Below, piece by piece: positions 18,478 through 29,002 of a stretch of DNA of 64,000 nt (position 1 is its first letter; each line of letters opens with the position of its first letter). The DNA is from Nansenia antarctica. Lineage: Eukaryota > Chordata > Actinopteri > Argentiniformes > Microstomatidae. The notes below the pieces were generated by a model. That model ran no database searches and was not told where the DNA came from. It was given only the letters and a program-made list of their open reading frames with translations. The stretch lies in assembly GCA_963989245.1 (NCBI GenBank), contig CAXDII010000003.1, positions 620,001 to 684,000 on the forward strand, written 5' to 3'. A program made the position numbers and the translations under genes.

Positions 18478-20190
18478 AGTAGTTAATATGGGGCACTTTT
18501 CTTTGATCTCGATTTCCTTTGTTCTTTTTTATGAGGGGGGGGTCATAAAACATGGGCTCTTTTACAGAAGGGGGGGTTTATTTACCCCCCGCGTTGTGGT
18601 TTTATTAACCCTCGCCATTTGTTCAGAACACGCAGGTGTTTAGGAAGGGGGGCCAAAACGATAGTTGACGCAGGTGTTAGTTGACACACACGCACACACA
18701 CACACACACACACAGGGTTACCCTAACCCTAACCCTTAATTAGGAAGGGGTATGCCCCAAATGACTAGGGGTGAAATGTAGCTGTCTAGCTGTGTTTAAA
18801 TAACGAATATTGTTGTTAGAAAGAGACTTAGGGTTAGAAATGAAATTAGAGGAAAAGATGCCCAGTGGGAGCGAACTCTCTCTCCGGTCGATACAATATA
18901 TAATAACATATAATACTCACATTATCATGTCCTTTCGGGCTTTCATGTGGACAGGGGATGTCATACTATATCTGACTCTAACTCTAACTCTTAAGAGAGT
19001 GAACGGGGGTTTCGTATCAGCAGTCAGATATGCGTTCAGACAGCCTCTGTTGTTAGACAGACACATCGAGTTGCTTTTCCTGCCTCTCTGCTACTCCCAA
19101 CCCCTCTCTCTGAAGCGTCATTCTGACAGCAAGAGACAACAGGCTAGGGTAGACTACTGTTGGGTGATCTTGGTTACCAGAATGGTCCTAGAGTTTGCGT
19201 CGACATCGACTGCGCAAAATGGGGAACGTGTACAATCCTGTCAAACTTTGCCAAAAGGACACCCCCGCAAAAACACATCTAGAATGCCAGGTTTGATCAA
19301 CCTGAATGTGATACCTTCCAACCAGCTGCATCCCAAAATACCCTGCATCCCAAAATTGCCATTGTAAATTACAGATAGACCTGTTAGAACATCAGTTGGC
19401 TTTTAGCGGACCTCTTGGACACCCCTAAACACGGGGTTTGGAAGTCGTAGATTGATTCGTTATACCAATATAACGTAGCGGCCAATAGTAGTGACTACCC
19501 CATCCCTGGCATATTACTTTTTCAGCTATCGCCAACATTCACAATGTTATTAACATGTTTATAGAAATAGACTGTAAATTGTAGTAATGGCAACAATTGG
19601 CTTTATCGCAACAAAACATGAATCAAATGAATCAAAGTAATCGCGTTATTTCCAGATTGTAAACTTTCAAATGATGTGTCATACATAGACATCGGGAAAA
19701 AATGTAAGACAACATGAGTATTTGAAACTTGTTAACCCTGAAAACTAAACATTTCAGGGTTGTAGATGTTGCTTGGCAGAGCATTGAGATTGTTTCATCA
19801 TCGCGTCTTTTTGAGAACGCACTAACGGTACCCAAATGCTTGGACGCACAGCCGAGTCCTGGCGAACGGGTGAACTTATAATACAGGGCAGGTATTATAA
19901 GGCTACTGTGAGTAGGCTACTCGGAATTCACTATTCTAGCCTATTTGTTCGGTTGTCAACCGATTGTCAAGTCAAAAACAGAACTGTATCATTTTACGCC
20001 CGAAAATAAATCCTTAGCCTACCTCACTCAGTGAGCGACATCTGAGACAACTCAGGAGACACTTTTCAGGAACCCTCTGCCTAATACCATCAATCATACT
20101 ATCATATACCACATAAATTATTAGATTGATGGTATTTTATGCGGTATATGATAGTGTGATTGAAGCGCCCCATCGCAGACAGGTTTAGAG
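18478..20190. repeat. Polinton TIR B (left), enlarged
   Basis: It begins AGTAGTTAATATGGGGC and is inverted relative to TIRs A and C. The outer 1.15 kb matches A. The inner segment, about 19618-20190, is absent from A but matches C, including a fold-back hexon fragment at 20060-20190. It contains a (CA)n tract near 18690. Confidence 0.85.
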
Positions 20191-20429
20191 AGAACCACAA
20201 TGAATGAATCAAATGAATCCTGCTTTTTTATGAGGGGGGGTCATAAAACATAAGCTCTTTTACAGAAGGGAGGGGGCTTATTTGCCCCAGCGTTGTGGTT
20301 TTATTCACCCAGCCATTTGTTCACAACACCCCCCCCCCCAAACGGAGGGTTGGGTCAAAACGAAAGTTGACGTAGAGGAGGAGGTGTTAGGAAGGGGATT
20401 CCCCCAAATGACTGGCAAGGGTTGAAATG

Positions 20430-20439
20430 TATTTAAATA
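20430..20439 (+). promoter_or_regulatory. TATTTAAATA box of the early-gene promoter
   Basis: It lies 41 bases before the ATG at 20480 and downstream of the conserved promoter block 20215-20425 (GTTGTGGTTTTATT, CAAAACGAAAGTTGACG, AAATGACTGGCAAGGG). It mirrors the box at 14863 on the other arm. Confidence 0.5.
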
Positions 20440-20479
20440 GACTTGCTGTATCTATCACTTTAATGTCAAGGACTCAACA

Positions 20480-21163
20480 ATGGATACTTGTGATGATTTC
20501 GCATGTATGGATTTCAATGACATCGGATCAGACGCCGAGATCGACCGGCTGGGATCGCTAGTGTTGGCACCGCGGAAGAGGAAGAAGCATTATCCTGATC
20601 AGACATTCAGACTTTTCATGAGATCACAGGCTGAAAATGTCACTGGTTTTGTCAGTTTGAACGAGGGGCGCACCGCCTGTTATTCCTTCAACAATGATGA
20701 CCGTGTGGTGCAGCTCTATGTGTTAGAAGCGGGGAGCAAACATGATCAAACGACTGCAGTTGTGCCGTTCAGTGCTGGAGATTGGAGAATGTTACGTAAT
20801 CATGTAATGCCTAAAATGGCTGGAGCTGTGGACCCTCCCTGTCAAACATTGTGGATTGCTGACAACCCTGAAATGACATACTATGTGTGTTTGAGTTGCA
20901 TCCAGGACATTGACAATGGTTCTAAGTACAAACCGACTAATGCAATGAAAAATGTGGCGTTGTGTTACGGTGGTATTGGCAGAAATAGATATACATTCAA
21001 CATGGAATATGTCGCAATGTGGGGGCATCTTAAAATGTTAGTGACCTGGGATGAGTGGATCATTATGGAGAAAATATTGGCTGAAATAGATGACATTTTT
21101 GAATGGTCGACTGTCAGGAAGTTGTTGCATTACCCCGACGACGAGATGATGGAGGTTGATTAA
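20480..21163 (+). CDS. Polinton early protein of unknown function
   Basis: 227 residues, intact, starting at ATG 20480 (MDTCDDFACMDF) just inside TIR B. The acidic N terminus is followed by a basic patch (APRKRKKHY) that could be a nuclear signal. The middle (about residues 55-130) is predicted mostly strands, and the C terminus is acidic (YPDDEMMEVD). No enzyme motif is visible. An AATAAA lies at 21261-21266. The first gene from the left TIR, upstream of PolB, would fit a replication cofactor or regulator, but I cannot assign a function. Confidence 0.6.
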   Translation: MDTCDDFACMDFNDIGSDAEIDRLGSLVLAPRKRKKHYPDQTFRLFMRSQAENVTGFVSLNEGRTACYSFNNDDRVVQLYVLEAGSKHDQTTAVVPFSAGDWRMLRNHVMPKMAGAVDPPCQTLWIADNPEMTYYVCLSCIQDIDNGSKYKPTNAMKNVALCYGGIGRNRYTFNMEYVAMWGHLKMLVTWDEWIIMEKILAEIDDIFEWSTVRKLLHYPDDEMMEVD

Positions 21164-21179
21164 CAAGACTTCTTTACTT

Positions 21180-21183
<4 letters not shown>

Positions 21184-21225
<42 letters not shown>
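21184..21225. repeat. (GT)n microsatellite
   Basis: About 21 GT units directly after the stop of the early gene. Confidence 0.95.
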
Positions 21226-21227
<2 letters not shown>

Positions 21228-21908
21228 GGACTGTTTACACCGTGGTTTGTGTCGATTATAATAAAACGTTTTAACATGAAGAACATTTATTCGTATGTCC
21301 TTATTTCATTCTGGGGCATTCAAGTCTGGGGGCTCCGAGGTGTCACAGAGAACGTGTCATGTGGAATGGCGGGGTGTTGCTCAGACGTCTGTCTAAAATA
21401 ATGTTTGGTTAAGGTGTTGGTTTTAATAAGTTTGATATGACATGTGATATACAAGTTTCAAACGATACGCATGGCGCCTGAGTCTGGCTTTAGTCACAGC
21501 GTGAGTTCGCTCGGCAGATCACACCCTCGGCAGACGCTCATAAAGGTGTTGATTTTAACCCTCATTTAAAAAAACAAAAAAGGTTCACGAATGCTTCAAT
21601 AAGCATGATGACGTTTGGAGGGGCGCTGTTTAAATGGTATATAAGTTAGATCTTGATGCAGACACTTTCATGAGAGAGAGAGAGCACAAGGTCTGTCGAA
21701 TTCTTCCCTTTCACTTCCGCGAGAGATCCTGACGAATTCTCCAGCCTCGAGTGCATTCAGAGACCAGAAATCGCCATGGATGATAATATGTAAGGTAAGG
21801 CAAGGCCTTTAATGTGTATTAATAATCAAATGATTAATAATCAAATAATGTTTACACTATGTATACAAGTTATTAAAATGAAAACATCTGTGAAAAAGTT
21901 GCAACCGT

Positions 21909-22023
<115 letters not shown>

Positions 22024-22099
22024 GGGGCGTGACTGTTTAATAATATGGTTGTATTTATATGCGGGCATCCCAGGTTTGACGCTGGCTTCCCAGACCTAG

Positions 22100-23692
22100 G
22101 CGATCTGTCTGAACACGTTTGGGACGGAATATTATCTGCTGCAGAGACACTGCAAAACAAATCATTTAAACCCTCTCCTTCAAAAGACATATGGAGAATT
22201 GAGAGCAGAGGCCGATGTGAGAGCCGAGACACTTGAGAGGGTTCATGGGCTGACTGTCGAAATCATGTGGGAATGCCAATGGCAGAGGGCTAAACGCCAT
22301 GATCAGCAAGTTATTAATTTCATGTCAACATACCCACACACAGAGCGATTGAAACCTAGGGACGCACTCTACGGGGGCCGTACTAATGCCTATAAACTCT
22401 ACCACAAGGCTAGTGTTGATGAGAAGATACAATATCTAGACTTCACATCGTTATACCCCTTCTGCCAAGCTCGTAAGTCTTACCCGGTGGGTCACCCCCA
22501 AATCATCTTCAACGATTTTGAGCCCCTGGAGAATTATTACGGTTTAATCAAGGCTACTGTATTACCCCCCAGAGGGCTGCTCCACCCTGTTCTACCCTAT
22601 AGATGCGGAGGTAAACTAATGTTTCCATTGTGCTGCAGCTGTGCAGAGAGTGAGAACCAGTCAGGGTTGTGTACCCATACAGATGACGAGAGAGCCATTT
22701 CAGGTACCTGGGTTAGTATCGAATTGTTAAAATCTATAGAGCTTGGTTACATAGTCACCAGGGTAGACGAAGTATGGCATTTTGCTCAAAAGAGTGATGA
22801 CTTGTTTGCAGGATATGTAAAAAAATTCTTGCAATATAAGCAGGAAGCCAGTGGTTACCCTGAACATGTTGTGTCTGATGTCGACAAGCAAACCTATGTG
22901 GATAATTATTACGCCAAGGAAGGGATAAGATTCGATCCTACCAAAATAGTTTTAAATCAGGCCAGACGATCTATCAACAAACTACTCCTAAACAGCTTGT
23001 GGGGTAGATTCTCCATGAGAGAGAATCTCCCCAACACTGAATTGTTGAAGGATCCTGAAGATTTTGCTAGATACATATTTTCAGCCGATGTGGACTTGAA
23101 ATACTTTGCATTCATATCTGACACAGTTGCTTTGGTCCAGTGGGCTCATGCTGACGGGTCTTTATGGAATACAAAGGATATCAATGTCTTTCTAGGAGCT
23201 TTCACAACTGCCCATGCTAGGCTCGAGTTGTATGATCTGATGTATAAACTGGATGACAGACTTTTGTATAGTGACACGGATTCGGTGATCTTTGTAACAA
23301 AGCCAGGTGATTGGGTCCCTCCACTAGGCCCATACTTGGGGGATTTAACTGACGAGATAGGGGGCGGCGACCATATTGTGGAGTTTTGTTCAGGGGGGCC
23401 TAAAACATATGGTTATCGAACTTTAAAGGGTGTTACATGCATGAAAGCTAAAGGTATTACCCTGAACGCTGAGAATTCTAAAGTTGTTAAACTAGACACT
23501 CTGGTGGAGCTCGTTGATCATTTCGTAGCCGACAGGAATAGCACAAGTCATGTGTTGGCCCGCACTGAAAATATTGTACGTGTTAAGAAATCTCTCACAT
23601 TGAAGAACACAACCGTTGTCAAGAGGTTTAGAATAGTCTACAACAAAAGGGTTTTAATGCAAGACTACACAACCTTACCGTATGGTTTTTGA
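22100..23692 (+). pseudogene. Protein-primed DNA polymerase B, 5'-truncated
   Basis: The frame opens after TAG at 22097 and ends at TGA 23690-23692. Polymerase motifs: A in YLDFTSLYP, B in NKLLLNSLWG, and C in YSDTDSV. A TYGELRAE...MWECQW segment precedes motif A, as in Polinton polymerases. The 3'-5' exonuclease and the N-terminal half (several hundred residues in complete Polinton PolB) are absent, replaced by simple repeat and a protease scrap. There is no ATG at the start of homology. The C-terminal polymerase core is otherwise intact. Confidence 0.88.
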
Positions 23693-23695
23693 ATC

Positions 23696-24375
23696 ATGTC
23701 CGATTTTGGCAATAGTGATTTTGATTTTAGAGTAGACTACAGCATCCGTTCAGCTTGCTGTTGTCGGGCCCTTCTAACTCGGGTAAAACCTATTTAGTTA
23801 AGGAGCTGTTAACTAATGCAGAGCTTTTACTCTCGCATCACATTGAAAATATTGTATACATATATGCTTGCTGGCAACCGTTATATGATGATTTGTTAAA
23901 GATTAGGGATATCAATTTTGTCGAGGGGATTCCCGAAAGACTAGACAATGATGAAATCCTGCCGGTGTCCAAGAATAATTTGTTAATCTTTGACGACGTC
24001 ATGAATGACGCCAGTAATAGCCTCGAAGTTGAGAAGGTTTTTACCCAGTATGTTCACCATAGAAATCTCAGTGTTTTATATCTAGTACAGAATTTGTTTT
24101 TCCAAGGTAAAACCAGTAGGACAATTAGCTTGAACACAAACTATTTAGTGTTATTTAAAAACCCCCGTGATAATAATCAAATCTCTGTATTGGCTAGACA
24201 AATGTATCCTGGTAATACAAAATATTTTATGGAGTCATTTAAAGATGCTACAGAAGCCCCTTATGGGTATTTGTTGGTTGATTATAAAGCTAAAACGCCA
24301 GAGGCCTATCGTCTCAGAACAGCGTTATGCTCCCCTTATCAGGTTGTGTACAAACAGAGGAAGACGAGTGGCTGA
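23696..24375 (+). pseudogene. Genome-packaging ATPase (FtsK/A32-like), frameshift near the start
   Basis: ATG at 23696 lies 3 bases after the PolB stop (MSDFGNSDFDFRVDY). The register changes between about 23738 and 23754, after which the frame is open to 24375. Walker A is GPSNSGKT and Walker B is LLIFDDV. This is the packaging ATPase of Polintons/adintoviruses, which would drive DNA into the capsid. Apart from the early shift the sequence looks whole (about 225 residues). The tight spacing with PolB suggests one transcript. Confidence 0.85.
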
Positions 24376-24690
24376 AATGTCTGAATTCTGAATCCTGAAT
24401 CTCATAGAGACTTGTTGTGGCATGATTGGGTCTAGATTTGTTATTTTAATTTATTTTATTTACTTGTTTTTTGTTTTAACATTTTTAACCCTTTGTTAAC
24501 ATTGTGAATGTATTTCTGCTACAGCCAATTTGTATACAATGTTTGTATTTTTTATTTTTATTGTGAATGATTGTGAATGACTATGTTATTGTTTGACTAA
24601 AACCCCCTTGCTTGACTAAATAAAAATGATTGTAATGATACATGAACTCTGAAAATTTATTTGACCAACATTTTATTGACTTGCACAATC
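24376..24690 (+). pseudogene. PY gene tail and 3' UTR of polinton 2
   Basis: From about 24390 the sequence matches the last 35 bases of PY and its 3' UTR in polinton 1 (6387-6675), including the AATAAA signals. The rest of PY is deleted between the ATPase stop and 24390. Confidence 0.8.
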
Positions 24691-25175
24691 TTACACAATT
24701 GTCTGAACATGTTGAACACAACTAAACACATTATGAACACACACACGCGGTTGCAACTTTTTCACAAAACGTGTTACCATTGTGTCATTTTTAAACAGAT
24801 TAGAAGAATATTTAGATATCAACATATCGTAGGTGATGCCTCTACACATGTGATTTAAGAAGTAGATACAGTGTTCACCACATGTGACCGATGTGACATC
24901 CTGAACTTGTTTGTCTGAGAAATGTATCTCGTCACATGACAGGTTTAAAAAGTCATAAATCGATTTAGGAAATCTTGAATGATTTGGAGCATTTCCAAAA
25001 CTGTCAAAAACCCCCAACTCTCTCCAATGATATATAAACTGTCAGTAGTAAGTACTATTATCATAGCACTAGGTCTTATTTGTAGAGGTAGAGTATCTAT
25101 GATACTAGAAAATGGGTGTTTGTTGATATTGTATCCATGATGGCTGTCAGTTCCACAGTGTTCATGATGCTTAAT
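24691..25175 (-). pseudogene. Adenain-like protease remnant of polinton 2
   Basis: The C-terminal half is uninterrupted (FDSFGNAPNHSRF, DKQVQD, CGEHCIYFL, through to the stop near 24691). A 2-base loss at about 25010 shifts the frame. A deletion at about 25043-25055 and a smaller one near 25090 remove the segment with the catalytic His. It preserves the empty target site of the hAT found at 6826-7672. Confidence 0.85.
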
Positions 25176-25518
25176 AGTAATCAACTAAAACCTGTCTGCG
25201 ATGGGGCACTTCAATCACACTATTGTTATGTTTCTCAATAGGTTCTGTTATGTTTCTCAATAGGTTCTGTTATGTTTCTCAATAATGTCGGATCCAGGTG
25301 CGGTGTAAGTAAGAATGAGACGGAGAAGTAATAAAATAAAGATTCTCTTTACTGAGACGTATGATTCATAGGTACAAACATAAACTCTTAACCGGACAAC
25401 AAAAAGGGGAGCAGTAGGGCTCAGTACGTAGGTAATAATAACTCAGGCACGGCGGTCAATAATAAAGTGCACGAAAACTAAAGATTGAGCAAAGGGCTCC
25501 AAAGGCGGTACAAGGTTG

Positions 25519-25955
25519 TGTCGAATATTTCTCTGTTTCAGTGATAAAAGAAGAGGTGAAAACTCCTGGCCAAAGTTTTAAAAGTATTTATTCAAAAAAG
25601 GTTGGGTCTTCAGATTACAGGCACACTAAACAGTCACAACGTGAATCGAGGTAGTCAAGAGACAGAATCCGCTCCTCCCTGAGCACAGGGTTTTATAGCG
25701 GCATGTGCGTGTGTGTGTGACTGCGCATGTGCGACAATTCGTGTGTGTGTGTCAGCGCATGTGCGACAACTCGTGTGTGTGTGTCAGCGCATGTGCGACA
25801 ATTGAGATCGTTTGTAAATGAAATAATAAAAGTATTTAATAAAGTGTATTTGAAGTAATAAAAATATACGTGTAATATGTGTAAAATATACGTGAATATA
25901 TGTGTAAAATATACGTGAATATAAGAAGGCTATTAATGTGTAAAAATATACTACA
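25519..25955 (-). repeat. ERV1 3' LTR
   Basis: 437 bp. On the minus strand it begins TGTAGTATATTT and ends CGACA. U3 holds about three 34-bp repeats around GTCGCACATGCGC (close to an NRF1 site), then TATAAAA (about 25692-25698), followed by AATAAA in R. Confidence 0.95.
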
Positions 25956-25970
25956 CATCCCCCCTCGGAC
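25956..25970 (-). promoter_or_regulatory. Polypurine tract of ERV1
   Basis: CCGAGGGGGGATG directly precedes the 3' LTR on the minus strand. The same sequence precedes the ERV2 3' LTR at 60410-60423. Confidence 0.8.
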
Positions 25971-26461
25971 CACCCAGAGGGTGTTCCGAAACTAAATGAT
26001 CACAAAAACCAAAACAAAAACACAAACCCCACATATCACAGCTAAGAAAATATAAAAAAATAAAAAATAAAAAAATAAAAAATAACTATTAAGAACCCAA
26101 AGACATCATGCAAAAAATAGAAACCAACCAATAACAAAAAGAATCTTGAAAATAACAACCACAATTAAACTAAACACAGTCCATCATGCACAAATCAATA
26201 TAGAAACTTCCAACGACCGATGTTTTCTTTGTCCTTGAAGCGCCAGGGACAGAGGTTACTAGCACATGAACCCAGTTGGAGAACAGCCTTTACCGCTGTC
26301 TCAGATTGATATCCTTTCCCAGTCAAGAGCGTTTTCTTCGTTGTGCTAGGAACAGAACCGCTTTCCTATCTTTGCATAACCACCACACCACTTCTCAACT
26401 GACATCAATCACATGATATAGAAAGAAACAAACAGTAATCGAAGCAAATAATCATAAAACA
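25971..26461 (-). other. ERV1 3' non-coding region between env and PPT
   Basis: About 490 bases without a gene, A/T-rich near 26040-26170. The part around 26210-26350 matches 59930-60100 of ERV2, so it is a conserved non-coding segment of this retroviral family, possibly an RNA export or packaging element (inference). Confidence 0.5.
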
Positions 26462-29002
26462 TCACTTAATAAACAAATCATCAAAAGAGGAAACAAAATC
26501 AGAAAGCAAAACAGAATCCAGCTTTTGCTCATCAGCTACGTTGGTCAACATTAAAGCATTAATAGGAACATCAGAAATACACTTTCCACAACATTTGATC
26601 AAAATACCAAGTAACATAATACAGATGATAATGACAACAAAAATAATAGCGACGGACCTGATCATATTACCAATACCTGAAAAAGCAGAATCAAAGAAAT
26701 CTAACATATTCCAACCGTGTTCTTTATGTAAATCCTCTACACCCTTCTTGTTAGATTCATGAAAATCATGCAAAGCGTTACCAGAATCCGAAATATAACT
26801 GCAGCATTCACCGCCTATCAAAGCACAAGTACCACCCTGACTGGCCAAAATAATGTCCAAAGCCATTCTATTTTGGAGAGCTACATTCTTAGTTTCAGTC
26901 AATTCAGTGGCCAGGGCAGACACTACAGCATCCGAAGCATTAATGTGTTTTTCAAGAACGGATGATAAGGCACTTAATTCAGTCTGAGAGTTGTAGACAC
27001 CATAACTTGGGAATATTAGGCCAAAAAACTTCTGAGCGGTAGACAACGCCCTACGACTACGATGGGTTGCTTGTTTGTGAAGTACAGACATCTCCTCCCG
27101 AGTAACTTTCCTAATCAAAGGTATCAGATGAGCCAAATAACAACCACCCTCAATCAAAGCAGGAAGCTTAGAGAATGCATCATTATCACACACAAGAAAC
27201 ACATGTTCCGGGAGTTGAAGCTCCGTACCAGGATACGAGAAAATGGTTCCACCTATACAAGACGCAGCCCCTAACTGACGAACCGAGCTGATCTTGGGCC
27301 GTACTTGAATGTCAATACAGGTTGTAACATTTACGAGAGGCATGACTTTAAGCTGCGTGGTGCCTCTCTGCCGTCTGGTAGTATTGGTATCATGTAATTT
27401 CATTTGAGGCACCATAGCACAATCAACAACTTTACATTTCAATCCAGAAATAACAACTGAACCCCTCCACCGTGTAGAAGTCACACTCCCAGAACATGAC
27501 AGATGAGGACTCAATGCAGTACCATTTAATTGAGCGAACATAGCTTGGATAATATATATCTTCTTCGGACCTGTTGGTTGTGACAAATGTGTAAGCCTAT
27601 CAATAATAACCTTCCCCACACCGCTAGGCCTATGGTGTTTGTTAACCGCTGCTGTCAGACGTTCCAACACACCAATATCCACACCTGCATAGGAAGAATT
27701 TAAAGGAACCAGAATCGTGCTGGGCTGACAAGAAGAGCTCTGGTTCTTGCCCTGTAAAACAAATGGGGCTAAACCCTGCCAATTATAATGAAGCCATTCT
27801 GCTTTAGTTAACGGTATGGGGAAAAACATAGGAGCAGACGCACTTACAGGGACCTGTTGACAAATCCAGCAATCAGAATAATTCATTTTTGAAGCAAAAT
27901 CTTTCATGATACTAGTGGCAGAATTAGGGTGGGACCGTGTCCCCAGGTGATTAGAATCATACAACAAATAATCGTCAGTAGCGACTACAATCGCCTTCGT
28001 AGGAGCCTTCACAGCAACATTTTCAACCTTTCCTGGTAACTCATCGTGAACATATTTATGCACCAATGTCTCACAGTCCAACCTATAGTGGTGTGGATAG
28101 TCAGGCCTGGTCCTACAAATTTTGTCCTTGAAATTGTTGGATTTACTAGACACCGGTTCACCGATATCACGTCTAGCACACCAATACGAGCTCAACTCCT
28201 GGTCAACATTAGTTAATGTCACACGAGTTTCTTGCATGTTGCTTGAGTATTGATCAAGTGTAACATATGTAGTATCCAATACATACCACTCGCTCTCTTC
28301 GGCGGTATAGATCAAACAATCATCAATAGTACAACGTGAATGTGGGCAAGCAAAAGCTCTACTTGCTATGATCATTCTTCTCTGACGTCCAGGCATAACA
28401 GTGTGTGAGTAAAGTGTAACATTGTCCAAAGAAGTCAATGGGGTAGGAACACTAAGGGGTATATTAGTCTCTGAAACGGCATGGCTTGAGTTTCCTCCTA
28501 ATTGGCCTTGGTGTTTTACGGGGTCTGTCTGGTTGAGGTGTATCACTGACAGGTCTGTGTCTCTCAATGGTACCTCGGTCCGGGCATCCGCCCGGGTTGC
28601 TGACATCTCCGTCTGGAGCATTGTCAGGGTCGGAAGGGGTGACAACAGGGGCAACACCAGGCTCGGTAGAACCCCCAAGAGGGGTGTCGCAGTCACTGGA
28701 TCCTTCACGGTCTCCGTTGGCCCACTCATCAGTGGGCTGGACAGGGTCTGGGACGAGGCCCCCGGCATCATCTGCATCATGACGCAGATACTCACCAACA
28801 TCTTCGTCAGCCTGGATGTCCAAGCTGTGGACTTCCTCGTCCCCAGGGATCTCCTCACCATCCTGCTGAGGTTCTCCCTCCTCGTCCTCATTGGGTGCCT
28901 TGATGCAGTGATGAACGTGATACCAGGTGGGGGACCCCTTGATTTGGAGGGCAGTCCCAGTGCACCGAACGACCTCGTATGGTCCTTCCCGTCGAGCCTC
29001 AT
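26462..29002 (-). CDS. env: ERV1 envelope glycoprotein
   Basis: The frame overlaps the 3' end of pol by about 540 bases. The true start is probably one of the internal ATGs, since a signal-peptide-like segment (MLVSICVMMQMMPGASS) begins near residue 68. The SU part contains CWIC, the gamma-type disulfide-exchange motif. A furin-type site RSRR lies at about 27050-27062. TM has a heptad-like region, the conserved segment before CALIGGECC (CX6CC), and a membrane anchor (VAIIFVVIIICIMLLGILI) with a short tail. It would mediate receptor binding and fusion. No stop or shift is visible. Normally expressed from spliced RNA. Confidence 0.9.
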   Translation of the reverse strand: MRLDGKDHTRSFGALGLPSKSRGPPPGITFITASRHPMRTRRENLSRMVRRSLGTRKSTAWTSRLTKMLVSICVMMQMMPGASSQTLSSPLMSGPTETVKDPVTATPLLGVLPSLVLPLLSPLPTLTMLQTEMSATRADARTEVPLRDTDLSVIHLNQTDPVKHQGQLGGNSSHAVSETNIPLSVPTPLTSLDNVTLYSHTVMPGRQRRMIIASRAFACPHSRCTIDDCLIYTAEESEWYVLDTTYVTLDQYSSNMQETRVTLTNVDQELSSYWCARRDIGEPVSSKSNNFKDKICRTRPDYPHHYRLDCETLVHKYVHDELPGKVENVAVKAPTKAIVVATDDYLLYDSNHLGTRSHPNSATSIMKDFASKMNYSDCWICQQVPVSASAPMFFPIPLTKAEWLHYNWQGLAPFVLQGKNQSSSCQPSTILVPLNSSYAGVDIGVLERLTAAVNKHHRPSGVGKVIIDRLTHLSQPTGPKKIYIIQAMFAQLNGTALSPHLSCSGSVTSTRWRGSVVISGLKCKVVDCAMVPQMKLHDTNTTRRQRGTTQLKVMPLVNVTTCIDIQVRPKISSVRQLGAASCIGGTIFSYPGTELQLPEHVFLVCDNDAFSKLPALIEGGCYLAHLIPLIRKVTREEMSVLHKQATHRSRRALSTAQKFFGLIFPSYGVYNSQTELSALSSVLEKHINASDAVVSALATELTETKNVALQNRMALDIILASQGGTCALIGGECCSYISDSGNALHDFHESNKKGVEDLHKEHGWNMLDFFDSAFSGIGNMIRSVAIIFVVIIICIMLLGILIKCCGKCISDVPINALMLTNVADEQKLDSVLLSDFVSSFDDLFIK

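Noticed and set aside
18810..19367. 185-codon TIR B frame as a gene
   Set aside because: It is open only in B, starts without a good ATG and reads through sequence that is broken in A and C; only the last 65 codons are shared. Kept as an observation, not a gene.
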